Positions 51,468-60,430 are shown, numbered from the stretch's first letter. The stretch: 64,000 bases of DNA from an uncultured Clostridia bacterium (GCA_947649615.1 CANSSG010000001.1:1-64000); one strand, 5' to 3'. Program-made: numbers and translations. The notes: generated from the sequence alone by a model not told the origin.

Positions 51468-52809
51468 CAAACCGCATTTCCAAGGTGCTGAAGGTCACAT
51501 ACTCCGGCGCCCAGCGGAGGGGTACCTTCCCGGTCTCGCCGTGGCGGTTTTTGGCCACAATGCACTCGGCTACATTCCGGTTTTCCGTCTCTTCCTTGTA
51601 GTAGTCCTCCCGGTAGAGGAACAGTACGATATCCGCGTCCTGTTCAATCGCGCCGGAATCCCGCAAATCGGAGAGCATGGGCCGCTTATCCTCCCGCTTT
51701 TCATTGGCGCGGCTGAGCTGGCTGAGACAGATAACGGGTACATTCAGTTCCTTTGCCATAATTTTCAGCATACGTGAGATATCGCTGACGGCCTGCTGCC
51801 GGTTTTCCCCGGCGTAGCTTTTGCCGCCGGCGGAACTCATCAATTGCAGGTAGTCCACCACCACCAGCCCCAGGTTTTCCAGCCGCCTGCATTTCGCGTT
51901 CATGTCCGCGGCGGTGAGCATGGGGTTGTCGTCGATCCGGATGTCAGCCTGCCGCAGGGTTCGCGCGGCCTGGGTGATTTTCCCCCAATCGGACGCGCTG
52001 AGCCGCCCGGTCATCAGCTTGTTCAAATCCACCAGCCCCTCGGACGCCATCAGCCGGACTAAGAGCTGCTCCTTGCTCATTTCCAGTGAAAAAACGGCCA
52101 CGGTTTTCTGGGACTGCCGGGCCACATTCAGGGCCATGTTCATGGCGAAGGAGCTTTTACCCACACCGGGCCGCGCCGCCAGCAGGATCAAGTCCGATTT
52201 ATTCAATCCATGGATTTTCTGGTCAACAGCGGAGAACCCGCTGGGCAGCCCCGGCAGCCCCGTCTTACCGGAAGCCAGGTCGTTCAACTGGTCCAGAAAG
52301 GGCTTGATGAGCTGCGCCACAGGGGTCATCTCCTGGCTCCCCCGCCCCCGGCGGATGGCGTAGACCTTCTGCTCGGACGCTTCCAGGATATCCTTCGCCT
52401 CGCCCAGCCCCTCCTGGACCATGGCGGTGATTTCCCCGGCGGCTTTCGCCAGGGAGCGGAGGAGGGACTTGTCCTGGATGATTTTGACATACTCCATGAC
52501 GTTTGCGGCGGTAGGGGTAATTTCCATCAACTGCACCAGGTAGTTTCTGGTGGTCTGGTCGTCATAGGTGCCATTTTTCTGCATTTCCTCGGCGACGGTA
52601 ATGCCGTCAATTGCCTTGGAGTAGCTGAACATGGTGTAGATGGTTTCAAAAATCTCCCGGTTCTGCCTGATATAGAAGTCATCGGGCTGAAGCTTGTCCA
52701 TCACGTCCTTGATGCAGTCGGCGTCAATGAGCATGGAGCCCAGCGCAGACTGTTCCGCTTCCAAAGAGTGGGGCATTTGCCGGGTTAAAATTTCGTCCTC
52801 AAAAGCCAT
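51454..52809 (-). CDS. dnaB: Replicative DNA helicase DnaB
   Basis: A 451-residue replicative helicase: the N-terminal DnaB domain with PHSLEAEQSALGSMLID (residues 12-28) and the RecA-like motor with Walker A ARPGVGKSS near residue 209 and the DnaB motifs GLVVVDYLQLM near 312 and RDSGAIEQDADIVLFLYR near 382. It unwinds DNA at the fork. ATG 52809 follows AAAAGGAGG. The rplI-dnaB order is standard in Firmicutes. Confidence 0.96.
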   Translation of the reverse strand: MAFEDEILTRQMPHSLEAEQSALGSMLIDADCIKDVMDKLQPDDFYIRQNREIFETIYTMFSYSKAIDGITVAEEMQKNGTYDDQTTRNYLVQLMEITPTAANVMEYVKIIQDKSLLRSLAKAAGEITAMVQEGLGEAKDILEASEQKVYAIRRGRGSQEMTPVAQLIKPFLDQLNDLASGKTGLPGLPSGFSAVDQKIHGLNKSDLILLAARPGVGKSSFAMNMALNVARQSQKTVAVFSLEMSKEQLLVRLMASEGLVDLNKLMTGRLSASDWGKITQAARTLRQADIRIDDNPMLTAADMNAKCRRLENLGLVVVDYLQLMSSAGGKSYAGENRQQAVSDISRMLKIMAKELNVPVICLSQLSRANEKREDKRPMLSDLRDSGAIEQDADIVLFLYREDYYKEETENRNVAECIVAKNRHGETGKVPLRWAPEYVTFSTLEMRFDEEG

Positions 52810-52873
52810 CCGGACACCTCCTTTTTATTCCGCCATACGCGCGGCAATTCCTTGCCGCCGGAAGCAGCAGGGA

Positions 52874-53323
52874 CTACTTCTCCTCCACCACCATCACATA
52901 GACGGTGCCGCTGACCTCATACCCCAGTTTTGCCTTCAATCCATAATTCCCAAACGCCTTAATGGGTTCCTCCATAACAATTTTCTGCTTGGAAAGTTCA
53001 ATCCCGTGCTGGGCCTGCAAGGCGTCGGAAACCTCCTTGCTGGTCACCGCGCCAAACAGCTTCCCGTTGGCGCCGGCCCGGGCGGTCACCTTGACGGGGG
53101 CGTTTTTCAACTGCTCCACCACCGCTTCCGCTTCCGCCTTGAGACGGGCGTCCTCCGCCTTTTTTGCCTTTTCCTTCAGCTTCATCGTGTTGACCGCATC
53201 CGCGGTGGCGGGAACCGCCAGCTTCCGGGGAAGCAGGAAATTCCGCGCGTAGCCTTCGGCCACCTCGATCAACTGCCCCTTCTTGCCCTGTCCTCTCACA
53301 TCCTGCTGCAAAATCACTTTCAT
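52874..53323 (-). CDS. rplI: 50S ribosomal protein L9
   Basis: A 149-residue L9 of standard length. The N-terminal rRNA-binding domain carries [21 protein letters not shown] and [13 protein letters not shown]; a long connecting helix (about 41-75) and the C-terminal domain follow. ATG 53323 follows AGGAGG. Confidence 0.96.
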   Translation of the reverse strand: MKVILQQDVRGQGKKGQLIEVAEGYARNFLLPRKLAVPATADAVNTMKLKEKAKKAEDARLKAEAEAVVEQLKNAPVKVTARAGANGKLFGAVTSKEVSDALQAQHGIELSKQKIVMEEPIKAFGNYGLKAKLGYEVSGTVYVMVVEEK

Positions 53324-53347
53324 GTTGTCATTCCTCCTGATTGGTCC

Positions 53348-53845
53348 TTATCTTCCGGCTGTGCCGGTCATGATATAAAATGAATTGTGTAAAACCGCAT
53401 GGGTTGTCTCGCACACGATGGAAAAACCCGCTTTCTCATAAGCCCGCACGGCCCGCCGGTTAAAGGCCGCCACCGTCAGACGAAACCGTCCGGCCCGATA
53501 CCGCTCAGCCCCAAACGCCAGGCACAGGGCGATAAATTTCCCGCCAAGCCCCTGCCCGCACAAATCGGGCCGCAGCCCCAGCCCCATATCCAGACAGTCC
53601 TCCGAATACAGATATCCCCCGGCCGTAGGAATCCGGCCATCCGCGCCATAGGAGACATGCCCCAGTATCCTGCCGCTGGCATCCAGCCACACAAAGCTGT
53701 CCTCTGCCGCCACCCGGTCCGGGTGTTCCGCATGGAAAGGCTCCGGATTGTAAAAGGCGTATTCGCCTTCATACCGCCAGCGGGAGATGGCTTCCGCATG
53801 CTTTTCCAGCCTGGGGGCGATCTGCGCTGTCTCCAAACAAATCAT
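53348..53845 (-). CDS. GNAT-family acetyltransferase (second)
   Basis: A 165-residue N-acetyltransferase-like protein: an RWRYEGEYAFYN motif typical of some RimJ/RimL-like enzymes near residue 22, the CoA-loop segment LGLRPDLCGQGLGGKFIALCLAFG near 88-111, and FNRRAVRAYEKAGF near 128. The acceptor is unknown. It sits between gdpP and rplI, where Firmicutes normally have none. Confidence 0.82.
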   Translation of the reverse strand: MICLETAQIAPRLEKHAEAISRWRYEGEYAFYNPEPFHAEHPDRVAAEDSFVWLDASGRILGHVSYGADGRIPTAGGYLYSEDCLDMGLGLRPDLCGQGLGGKFIALCLAFGAERYRAGRFRLTVAAFNRRAVRAYEKAGFSIVCETTHAVLHNSFYIMTGTAGR

Positions 53846-53850
53846 AGCCG

Positions 53851-55845
53851 CTACCCCGCATAATACTCATCAATAGATTCCAACAGCCGCCGTTTGACCT
53901 CGGTCAAGGTAGTATCCGGCACATGGCCTCCGGCGCTGGTGCCGTTGCCTCCGCCGCCCAGCCGCTCCAAAATCACCTGCACGTTAATCTCCCCCAGGGA
54001 GCGGCCCGACATAGAGACCCCGTCCCCTTGCCGGTACAGCACCACGGACGCCTGAACGCCTTGCAGGTTCAGCAGGTCGTCGGCGGCCTTGGCGGCGGTG
54101 ACCCGGTTGACCTCGTTTTCTGCCAGGGCCACGGCGATGTCGCCGTGGACCATCTGCGCGCCTTTGATGATGTCGTACCGCTGGATCATGCTGGGCAGGT
54201 CGCTCTGGAAATAGCGGCGCACCTCATAGGTGTCCGCCCCCGCCCGCCGCAGGAACGCCGCCGCCTCAAAGGTACGGCTTCCCGCCCGCATAACGAAATT
54301 CTTGGTATCCAGCACGATGCCCGCCAGCAAGGCCTCCGCTTCCCCCCGCAGCACATCGCTTGGCTCCACCAGATATTGCAGCAGCTCCGTCACCAGCTCC
54401 GAAGCGGAGGAGGCGTAAGGCTCATGGAAGTTCAGCGCGGCGTTTTCGATGTAGGTGGCGGCCCGCCGGTGGTGGTCGATGACGGCCACCCGGTTGCAGG
54501 CGTCCAAAAGCTGCCGGTTTTCCACCATATCCGGCCGGTTGGTGTCCACCACCACCAGCAAAGCCCCTGGCTGGGCGTGGATAAAGGCGTCCGGCCCGCT
54601 GACGAAAACGTCCTCATATTCCGGCAGCTCGCTGAGCTTGCGCACCAGGGGCCGGGCGTTGTTGCCCTCCATGTCGATGACGATTTGGGCCTTCTTCCCC
54701 CGCTTCCGGGCGGCGCAGCAGATGCCTGCCGCCGCGCCCACCGCGTCCATGTCCGCATACTCATGCCCCATGACGTAGACCTGCCCCGCGTCGCCAATCA
54801 GTTCGCCCAAGGCCTTGGCCATAACCCGGCTTTTTACCTTCGTCCGCTTCTCGGTGGATTTAGAGCGCCCGCCATAGAACTGGAAGTCCAGGCTGTCCTT
54901 GACCACGGCCTGGTCGCCGCCCCGGCTGAGGGCCATCTCGATAGACTTTTCCGCCCAGCGGAAGGTCTCCTCATAGGTGTCGCAGTCCTTGCCCACGCCG
55001 ATAGACAAGCTGGCGGTCACGCCGTCCTCGCTGGTAATCTGGTGGATGGTTTCCAAAATAGAGAACTTATCCTCCAACAACTGCTGGAAGGACTGCTCAT
55101 CGCAGAGGAAAAGGTACCGGTCCCGGTCAAATTTCCGCAGCATTCCGCCGGACCCGGTGATCCAGTTGTTCAGTTTTTCATCAATCTGGGCCAGCACCGC
55201 GCTTTTGGCGGCCTCGCCGCCGGCCCGCAGCATCTCCTCATAGTTGTCCAGCACCAAAAGGCAGGTTACCGGACGGCTGGCGGCATAAAGGGACTCCAAA
55301 TGCTTATACTCTGTTACATCAATGAAATAGGCGGTGATAATCTGGTCCTGGCTGGAAGCCCTGCTTCCGGAACGGCTGGCGGCGCCATAAACGCGGTAGG
55401 TGCGTCCGGCAATCTCGGTAAATTCCACCGCTTCTTCGCTGTTGGCGCTGTCCAGGAGCCACCGGTAGTCGAAGTCCGGGGCCAACTCTTCAATGTGCAT
55501 ATTGAACACATCGTCCCGCCCGCCGGCCAGGTCCACAAAACCGTTGTTGGCCCAGACGACCTCGCCGTTGTCGCCGCGAAAAACCACCACAGGCAGGGGC
55601 GTATTCAGCATACTGTTTTTACTGATGGAATTGGTGCCGCCGGTAATGGATTCGATGTACTGCATCACATTGCGGCGGCGGCGCATACTCTGCCGCCGGT
55701 GAAAGATATACAGGGCCACCAGAACCACCAGTTCAAGCGCCGCCAGCTCCGGCCTCACCGTCATGGTCAGGGCGGCAAACAGGGCGAGACATAAAAAGTA
55801 GGGCTGCAAATTCGGCTCGATAAGCCGGGATAGCTTCTTATACAT
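53851..55845 (-). CDS. gdpP: Cyclic-di-AMP phosphodiesterase GdpP
   Basis: A 664-residue membrane protein: two N-terminal helices (about residues 17-55), a PAS-like domain (about 85-160), a degenerate GGDEF domain (about 170-300) and the DHH/DHHA1 phosphodiesterase part with GHEYADMDAVGAAAGI near 355, VIDHHRRAATYIENAA near 435 and GGGGNGTSAG-like GGHVPD near the end. It hydrolyses c-di-AMP to pApA and so controls turgor and cell-wall homeostasis. ATG 55845 is chosen over 55854 because GGGGAG gives correct spacing only to the former. It is the first gene of this minus-strand group. Confidence 0.93.
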   Translation of the reverse strand: MYKKLSRLIEPNLQPYFLCLALFAALTMTVRPELAALELVVLVALYIFHRRQSMRRRRNVMQYIESITGGTNSISKNSMLNTPLPVVVFRGDNGEVVWANNGFVDLAGGRDDVFNMHIEELAPDFDYRWLLDSANSEEAVEFTEIAGRTYRVYGAASRSGSRASSQDQIITAYFIDVTEYKHLESLYAASRPVTCLLVLDNYEEMLRAGGEAAKSAVLAQIDEKLNNWITGSGGMLRKFDRDRYLFLCDEQSFQQLLEDKFSILETIHQITSEDGVTASLSIGVGKDCDTYEETFRWAEKSIEMALSRGGDQAVVKDSLDFQFYGGRSKSTEKRTKVKSRVMAKALGELIGDAGQVYVMGHEYADMDAVGAAAGICCAARKRGKKAQIVIDMEGNNARPLVRKLSELPEYEDVFVSGPDAFIHAQPGALLVVVDTNRPDMVENRQLLDACNRVAVIDHHRRAATYIENAALNFHEPYASSASELVTELLQYLVEPSDVLRGEAEALLAGIVLDTKNFVMRAGSRTFEAAAFLRRAGADTYEVRRYFQSDLPSMIQRYDIIKGAQMVHGDIAVALAENEVNRVTAAKAADDLLNLQGVQASVVLYRQGDGVSMSGRSLGEINVQVILERLGGGGNGTSAGGHVPDTTLTEVKRRLLESIDEYYAG

Positions 55846-55916
55846 GGAAAGCATCTCCCCTCGTCTCTCCGGCCATGGTCCGGCCCGCCGGAGCGTTATT
55901 CTTGTATCAAACTCAT

Positions 55917-55946
55917 ATTATACCACAAGCAGCAGGGGTATGACAA
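55917..55946 (-). promoter_or_regulatory. Promoter of the gdpP operon
   Basis: On the minus strand TTGTCA (55946-55941) and an extended -10, TGG-TATAAT ending at 55917, have 18 bp between, about 70 nt before gdpP. Confidence 0.75.
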
Positions 55947-56086
55947 GGGCAGTTTTTTGCAGTTGCTTTTAAAATTGTAGGCAAAAGTGTGCTGGATTCA
56001 AAATGCGGAAAAATCGTTTTGACCCACGGTGGAGAGTGCTTGGCGGCTGCTTGGGAAATTGGGGTAGTGCTGCGCGTGGTTCCTGA

Positions 56087-56126
56087 GAGCGTGAAAGAGA
56101 TGCGTGGGGAAAGAGACGCATCTTTC
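56087..56126 (+). other. Unassigned hairpin in the gdpP-SASP intergenic region
   Basis: GATGCGT (56099-56105) and ACGCATC (56116-56122) pair with a 10-nt loop, and the flanks GAAAGA/TTTC extend the stem with a small bulge. The rest of the roughly 590-bp gap (55846-56436) shows no gene, repeat or clear RNA family; it holds the gdpP promoter and the leader of the SASP gene. A possible sigma-G promoter, GCATA (56274) with AATGCTA (56296), is weak. Confidence 0.45.
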
Positions 56127-56436
56127 TGTAAGACGCCGGTTTAGAAAGGAAAGACATACGGCTCTTTCTCTCAAGAGCAGTAAATTCAGCTTGAAATCCT
56201 CCGTTTATGCCTGTAAACCAAGTTTTTTGAGATAATCAACCTTTTTCCCATAAAATTACCGCTTACGCAGCGGGCATATTCTCTGCCGGTCTGCAAATGC
56301 TATGGGTGCGACAAGGGCGGCGTAAAAAACTCCGCTCTGCGGCAAAGCGAATAGCAGATAAGGCCGGAGCGGATGCCGCCCATGCCTTCTCTGACAACGC
56401 CGAGCCATCGCAAAACTGGAGAAGGAGAAAAAGGAA

Positions 56437-56631
56437 ATGTCTAAGAAAAACAACCGTATCAACGTCCCCGAGGCCCGTGAGGCGATGGACAAGTTTAAGA
56501 TGGAGGCTGCCAACGAGGTCGGCGTGAACCTCAAGGAAGGCTATAACGGCGACATCAGCGCCCGTGAAGCCGGTTCCGTGGGCGGCCAGATGGTTAAGAA
56601 GATGATTGAGTCCTACGAGAAGAGCCTGTAA
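56437..56631 (+). CDS. Alpha/beta-type small acid-soluble spore protein
   Basis: A 64-residue SASP with the family signature: VPEAREAMDKFKMEAANEVGV (in the first half, residues 10-30), then GYNGDISAREAGSVGGQMVKKMIE near residues 38-60. The protein coats spore DNA and protects it from UV and heat, so this organism is very likely a spore former. AAGGAG stands before the ATG. A strong terminator follows 69 nt past the stop. Forespore (sigma-G) transcription is expected, but I see only a weak candidate promoter. Confidence 0.95.
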   Translation: MSKKNNRINVPEAREAMDKFKMEAANEVGVNLKEGYNGDISAREAGSVGGQMVKKMIESYEKSL

Positions 56632-56700
56632 GAATCACGCTCCGCAGCTAAGGAGCTAGGTAAAATCTGATGCCATTCAGATTGATCCTGTCCCGCTAAA

Positions 56701-56737
56701 AAAGCCCCTCCTCAATTTGGAATTGAGGAGGGGCTTT
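56701..56737 (+). terminator. Terminator of the SASP gene
   Basis: A perfect 17-bp stem, AAAGCCCCTCCTCAATT against AATTGAGGAGGGGCTTT, with loop TGG. The T-run is provided by the end of the stem. Confidence 0.88.
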
Positions 56738-56894
56738 GCGTGTCAAAAAATCACCATTTCAGCTAAGGAAATACAGGGCGAAAACAAAAGACAAGCTCAA
56801 TCGTCTCTTTGTGCAGAGCATAAATCTCCCGGTCTCACTCCGCCTTGCGCGACTGCGCCTTTGCTGCTTTTTAGTTAGATGTAGAGCAGACCGT

Positions 56895-57410
56895 TCAAGA
56901 CCGCGGCGGAGTCACCACCTGCGGTACAATGCGGCTTTTGGACAATAACTCCAGCAAGGGGATCCCAAGGATGTAGCAAACCATCAATTCCGCCCCGCCG
57001 ACACTAAGGGCGTTAAAGGCGAACACGCCGGGGAAAGCGGCAGAAAACCCGGTTTCGGACCACGCCAGCAGCGCTCCGACGATCAGGCCGTTGCAGATGA
57101 CAGGCGGCAGGGGAGCCAGCCATTTGTTTTTGCACCGGGCGGTCAGCAGCCCGGCAATCAACGTGGCCAGCGAACCAAAGATCAAATCGGGCAGGCCATA
57201 GGGACTGATAATATTAGACAGGATGCATCCTGCGAACAGTCCCCACGCGGCGGTGGGGCAAAAGAAGGGGAGGACGGTCAAGGCTTCAGCGAACCTGCAT
57301 TGAAAGATGCCGAAGGTCAGGCCAAAGATATTCCCGAAGTAGCACAAGGTAACATAGAGCGCCCCCACCAAGGCGGCAAAGGTAATTTCGCGGACAGTCA
57401 GTTTTTTCAT
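56895..57410 (-). CDS. QueT-family transporter (queuosine precursor transport)
   Basis: A 171-residue membrane protein with about five helices and the QueT pattern EITFAALVGALYVTLCYF near the start, IFQCRFAEALTVLPFF near 36-51, and LSNIISPYGLPDLIFGSLATLIAGLL near 64-89. QueT proteins act as the substrate-binding S component of ECF importers for queuosine precursors such as preQ0 or preQ1. No ECF ATPase genes are nearby, as is common. It is preceded by a structured leader and its own promoter. Confidence 0.85.
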   Translation of the reverse strand: MKKLTVREITFAALVGALYVTLCYFGNIFGLTFGIFQCRFAEALTVLPFFCPTAAWGLFAGCILSNIISPYGLPDLIFGSLATLIAGLLTARCKNKWLAPLPPVICNGLIVGALLAWSETGFSAAFPGVFAFNALSVGGAELMVCYILGIPLLELLSKSRIVPQVVTPPRS

Positions 57411-57420
57411 GATGAATCAG

Positions 57421-57520
57421 CCTCCATTTTTTGTTTAGAGAACGACGCCTGCCGTGGGAGCAGGCCGCCGAACGAACGCGGAGCAAAGCCCCGCGCTTGG
57501 ACTGGGTGTGGAAACCAGTC
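57421..57520 (-). promoter_or_regulatory. Three-hairpin leader before the queT-family gene
   Basis: Read on the minus strand, the leader has three GC hairpins: GACTGG/CCAGTC (57500-57520), a CGCGGAGC/GCCCCGCG-type stem (57477-57495) and GCCTGC/GCAGGC (57447-57465), followed by an A-rich TAAACAAAAAATGGAGG with the ribosome binding site. Genes of this family are often under preQ1 riboswitches. The first hairpin loop (TGGTTT...ACACCCA) resembles the preQ1-I loop, but the A-rich tail is not next to it, so I do not assign the family. Confidence 0.5.
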
Positions 57521-57527
57521 GGGTTGC

Positions 57528-57557
57528 ATTATACCATAGGAGGGCAGGCGGTGTAAA
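57528..57557 (-). promoter_or_regulatory. Promoter of the queT-family gene
   Basis: On the minus strand TTTACA (57557-57552) and TATAAT (57533-57528) with TGG before it have 18 bp between. The start lies about 110 nt downstream, after the structured leader. Confidence 0.78.
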
Positions 57558-57631
57558 GCATAATCTCTGGGGCTTGTTTGATAAATATGTATTACCCCTA
57601 CACTGCACCCCTACACGCGCAAAATCCCCCA

Positions 57632-57660
57632 TTGACAACCAGCCGCTTGCGTCGTATAAT
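57632..57660 (+). promoter_or_regulatory. Consensus sigma-A promoter of metK
   Basis: A perfect TTGACA (57632-57637), 17 bp, and a perfect TATAAT (57655-57660). Transcription should begin near 57667, just ahead of the SAM riboswitch. Confidence 0.93.
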
Positions 57661-57686
57661 AAGAAAGTCAAGCAGAAAATTTAATA

Positions 57687-57779
57687 CCTTATCAAGAGTG
57701 GCGGAGGGAACGGCCCGATGAAGCCACGGCAACCTGCTTTCAGCAAGGTGCCAATTCCGGCGGTCAGCGAAAGATGAGG
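57687..57779 (+). promoter_or_regulatory. SAM-I (S-box) riboswitch controlling metK
   Basis: The conserved core reads AAGAGTGGCGGAGGGAACGG, then CCCGATGAAGCCACGGCAACC, then GGTGCCAATTCC and the 3' strand GATGAGGA. P1 is CCTTATC (57687-57693) with GATGAGG (57773-57779). SAM-bound RNA should favour the terminator that follows and shut off metK. Confidence 0.96.
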
Positions 57780-57794
57780 AACCTAAACCCTTCC

Positions 57795-57822
57795 AAGCAC
57801 GCCGCCAAGGCGTGCTTTTTTG
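57795..57822 (+). terminator. Riboswitch-controlled terminator before metK
   Basis: A 9-bp stem, AAGCACGCC/GGCGTGCTT with loop GCCAA, ends in a run of T (57816-57822). It lies 38 nt before the metK ATG and completes the SAM-I attenuator. Confidence 0.93.
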
Positions 57823-57859
57823 TGCGTCTCCACCCAAACATGAAAGAGAGGAATTTACT

Positions 57860-59014
57860 ATGGCACACCGTATTTTTACATCCGAATCCGTGACAGAAGG
57901 ACATCCCGACAAGGTCTGCGACCAGATTTCCGACGCCGTCCTGGACGCCATCCTGTCTAAGGACCCCAATGGCCGCGTAGCCTGTGAGACCGTGACCACC
58001 ACCGGCATGGTGACAGTGATGGGGGAGATCTCCACCAAATGCTATGTGGACATCCCCAGCATCGTCCGCCGTACTGTGGACAAAATTGGCTACAATGACC
58101 CCGCTTACGGCTTTGACGCTAGAAGCTGCGCGGTGCTCACTACCATCGACGAGCAGAGCGGCGACATCGCCATGGGCGTGGACGGCGAGAATGACGAAAC
58201 CATCGGCGCCGGCGACCAGGGCATGATGTTCGGCTACGCCTGCGACGAGACGCCGGAACTAATGCCCGCGCCCATCTCCCTGGCCCACGCAATCTGCCGC
58301 CGTCTGGCCGCTGTGCGCAAGAGCGGCGAATTGAGCTGGCTGCGCCCTGACGGCAAGAGCCAGGTCACGGTGGAGTACGACCCGGACGGCAAAGTCCTGC
58401 ACTGCCCCGCTATCGTGGTTTCCACCCAGCACGACCCGGATATTGCGATTGAGGACCTGCGGGAAGCCATTGTGGAAACAGTGGTCAAGCCGGTCGTCCC
58501 CGCACAGTACATCGACCAGAACACCAAGTTCTTTATCAACCCCACCGGACGCTTTGTCATCGGCGGCCCTGTGGGCGACTCCGGCCTGACGGGACGGAAG
58601 ATCATCGTTGATACCTACGGCGGCTCCGCCAGCCACGGCGGCGGCTGCTTCTCCGGTAAGGATCCCACCAAGGTAGACCGCTCCGCTGCCTACATGGCCC
58701 GCTACGCGGCCAAGAACGTGGTGGCCGCTGGGCTGGCCCGCCGCTGCCACATCGAACTGGCTTATGCAATCGGCGTCAGCGAGCCGGTTTCCGTCCTGGT
58801 GGACAGCCAGGGTACCGGCGTGGTCTCCGACGAGCGCCTGGGCGAGATGGTGCGCAGTCTCTTCGACCTCCGCCCCGGCAAAATCATCACCCGTCTGGAC
58901 CTGCGCCGCCCCATTTATGAACAGACCGCCGCTTACGGCCATTTTGGCCGCACGGACATCGACCTGCCCTGGGAGAAGCTGGACATGGCGGAGACGCTTC
59001 GCGCCGCCAAATAA
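57860..59014 (+). CDS. metK: S-adenosylmethionine synthetase
   Basis: A 384-residue enzyme that makes SAM from methionine and ATP. Motifs: [27 protein letters not shown] (residues 5-31), [21 protein letters not shown] near 117-137, and [19 protein letters not shown] near 258-276. Length is standard. ATG 57860 follows GAAAGAGAGG; upstream in-frame codons are inside the terminator. It is under a SAM-I riboswitch, giving negative feedback by its product. Confidence 0.97.
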   Translation: MAHRIFTSESVTEGHPDKVCDQISDAVLDAILSKDPNGRVACETVTTTGMVTVMGEISTKCYVDIPSIVRRTVDKIGYNDPAYGFDARSCAVLTTIDEQSGDIAMGVDGENDETIGAGDQGMMFGYACDETPELMPAPISLAHAICRRLAAVRKSGELSWLRPDGKSQVTVEYDPDGKVLHCPAIVVSTQHDPDIAIEDLREAIVETVVKPVVPAQYIDQNTKFFINPTGRFVIGGPVGDSGLTGRKIIVDTYGGSASHGGGCFSGKDPTKVDRSAAYMARYAAKNVVAAGLARRCHIELAYAIGVSEPVSVLVDSQGTGVVSDERLGEMVRSLFDLRPGKIITRLDLRRPIYEQTAAYGHFGRTDIDLPWEKLDMAETLRAAK

Positions 59015-59053
59015 CCCCAAAAGGGAAACTGTGTTCATTGGAGGAAGCAGACG

Positions 59054-59650
59054 ATGATTCAAAAACTGGCTGATATGGTGGGCGTTACGCCCCAGGTATT
59101 TATCATTACGATCGTCCTTTTTGCCGCGGCTTTCGCCGTATTGTGGATCAAAATGTCCTTCGACGAGAAAAAAGGCGTAAACAGCAAGGAGAAGGACGAA
59201 ATCCGCAAAATCATCACCAATCTGGTCCCCGACGGCGGGCAGTACACCGCCGCCTATGCCCACAGCACAGAGTATCAGGGCCGCATCCGCTACTACCACT
59301 ACTACGCCGTCGGTTTCCGCCCCGACCAGACGGACCATATCTGGGTCGTTCCCATCGGCGTGGAGGGCGACCGGATCGTTTACACCGAGCCTGTCCGCGC
59401 CAGCGCGGAAAACCTGGAATATGTGGGCGGCAACGGCCATCTGCTGCTGCTGAAATTCCCCGGGAAACGGAACAACTTCTACCAGCTCTCCGTGGACGCC
59501 AGCAATACCAAGCTGGGCAAGGAATGCCAGGTCAACATCCAGCAGCCTGAGGAAGCCGAAGCCTTCCCGCCCTTTGCGGAGGCCTTCCAGGAAAAGGTCA
59601 ACAACGCGCTGGGCGTGGATAAAAAGGGCCGTATGCTGCGGCCCAAATAA
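59054..59650 (+). CDS. Single-pass membrane protein of unknown function
   Basis: I do not recognise a family. The 198-residue protein has one N-terminal membrane helix (about residues 15-34, VFIITIVLFAAAFAVLWIKM) and a soluble domain with alternating strands such as RIRYYHYYAVGFRPDQTDHIWVVPIGVEGDRIVYTEPV and LLLLKFPGKRNNFYQLSVD, likely a beta-rich fold on the cytoplasmic side. An acidic segment QPEEAEAFPPFAEAFQEKV ends it. The next gene begins 17 nt after its stop, with AAGGAGG between, so the two probably form an operon, possibly with metK 39 nt upstream. Confidence 0.6.
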   Translation: MIQKLADMVGVTPQVFIITIVLFAAAFAVLWIKMSFDEKKGVNSKEKDEIRKIITNLVPDGGQYTAAYAHSTEYQGRIRYYHYYAVGFRPDQTDHIWVVPIGVEGDRIVYTEPVRASAENLEYVGGNGHLLLLKFPGKRNNFYQLSVDASNTKLGKECQVNIQQPEEAEAFPPFAEAFQEKVNNALGVDKKGRMLRPK

Positions 59651-59666
59651 GGAGGATGCAACAACC

Positions 59667-60353
59667 ATGAAACATATTTTCAGAGGGATCAACTGGGGCG
59701 TGATTATGCTGTTCGCCATCGGCGGTATGCTGCTGTTTCAATCCATCCCGGAGGACATCATTGCCCTGAAACCCGCTATCAGCTTTGAGGAGCTGCTGGA
59801 GGAAGGGACCCAGGTGAAGGCCGGTGACCATGTTTCCGGCAAGGTTCCCTATGTCTTTGACACCTTCGCTTCCGAGGAAACCTATACCCAGTACAAGGAC
59901 GGCTCCCGCAGTGCGGGCAAGGCTTCCGGCATGTACTACCTGGTCCCCACGGCGGACGCCTTTATCGCCATGAAGGGCCGTCAGGCGGATGTGGAACTTC
60001 TGGACGGCCTGATTGAGGAGACCTGGACCTATATGATGACCGGCGAGGAGCCTGTGGCGGAGTTCTCCATGGACGGCAAGGTCGAGGTTCTGGAGCCGCA
60101 GCTTGCCGGGTATTTCAAGGACTATCTCCGGGACGAACTGGAACTGACGGACGATGTCATTGAGAGCCTGGGCGACCCGCTGGTCGTCCGGTATGTGAAC
60201 TTTACCGCCTGCTGGATTATGACGGCCATCGGCTTTGTGCTGGTGCTGCTGGGGGCGCTGCTTTTCCGGCGGGGCTACCGTCTTTCCAAGTACGGCTCCG
60301 GCCTGAAACGTGCGGAGGACCTGCCCGGTACGCCGGCCGGCCCCGAACTCTAA
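59667..60353 (+). CDS. Two-helix membrane protein of unknown function
   Basis: I do not recognise a family. A 228-residue protein with an N-terminal helix (GINWGVIMLFAIGGMLLF, about residues 7-24), a soluble, acidic central domain (about 30-175: VKAGDHVSGKVPYVFDTFASEETYTQYKDGSRSAGKASGMYYLVPT) that would face outside, and a C-terminal helix (ACWIMTAIGFVLVLLGALLF, about 183-202) before a basic tail. The start is ATG 59667 after AAGGAGG; the longer in-frame start lies inside the previous gene. The partner gene upstream is also a membrane protein, so they may act together. Confidence 0.62.
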   Translation: MKHIFRGINWGVIMLFAIGGMLLFQSIPEDIIALKPAISFEELLEEGTQVKAGDHVSGKVPYVFDTFASEETYTQYKDGSRSAGKASGMYYLVPTADAFIAMKGRQADVELLDGLIEETWTYMMTGEEPVAEFSMDGKVEVLEPQLAGYFKDYLRDELELTDDVIESLGDPLVVRYVNFTACWIMTAIGFVLVLLGALLFRRGYRLSKYGSGLKRAEDLPGTPAGPEL

Positions 60354-60385
60354 CGATACATTCTTCCCCTATCGAAAAGTGCATA

Positions 60386-60430
60386 AAGAAGGACCGTCCC
60401 ACGGCATCCAGCCGCCGGACGGTCCTTCTT
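60386..60430. terminator. Bidirectional terminator between the membrane-protein pair and leuS
   Basis: A 14-bp outer stem, AAGAAGGACCGTCC against GGACGGTCCTTCTT, with an inner CGGC/GCCG and both sides flanked by A/T sequence, lies between converging genes. Confidence 0.85.

Noticed and set aside
56274..56302. Sigma-G promoter of the SASP gene
   Set aside because: GCATA and AATGCTA have correct spacing but match poorly, and they lie about 135 nt from the start codon; kept only as a weak remark.
57500..57520. A clear preQ1-I riboswitch before the queT-family gene
   Set aside because: The loop is only partly similar and the A-rich tail does not follow the hairpin directly, so the class cannot be assigned by eye.
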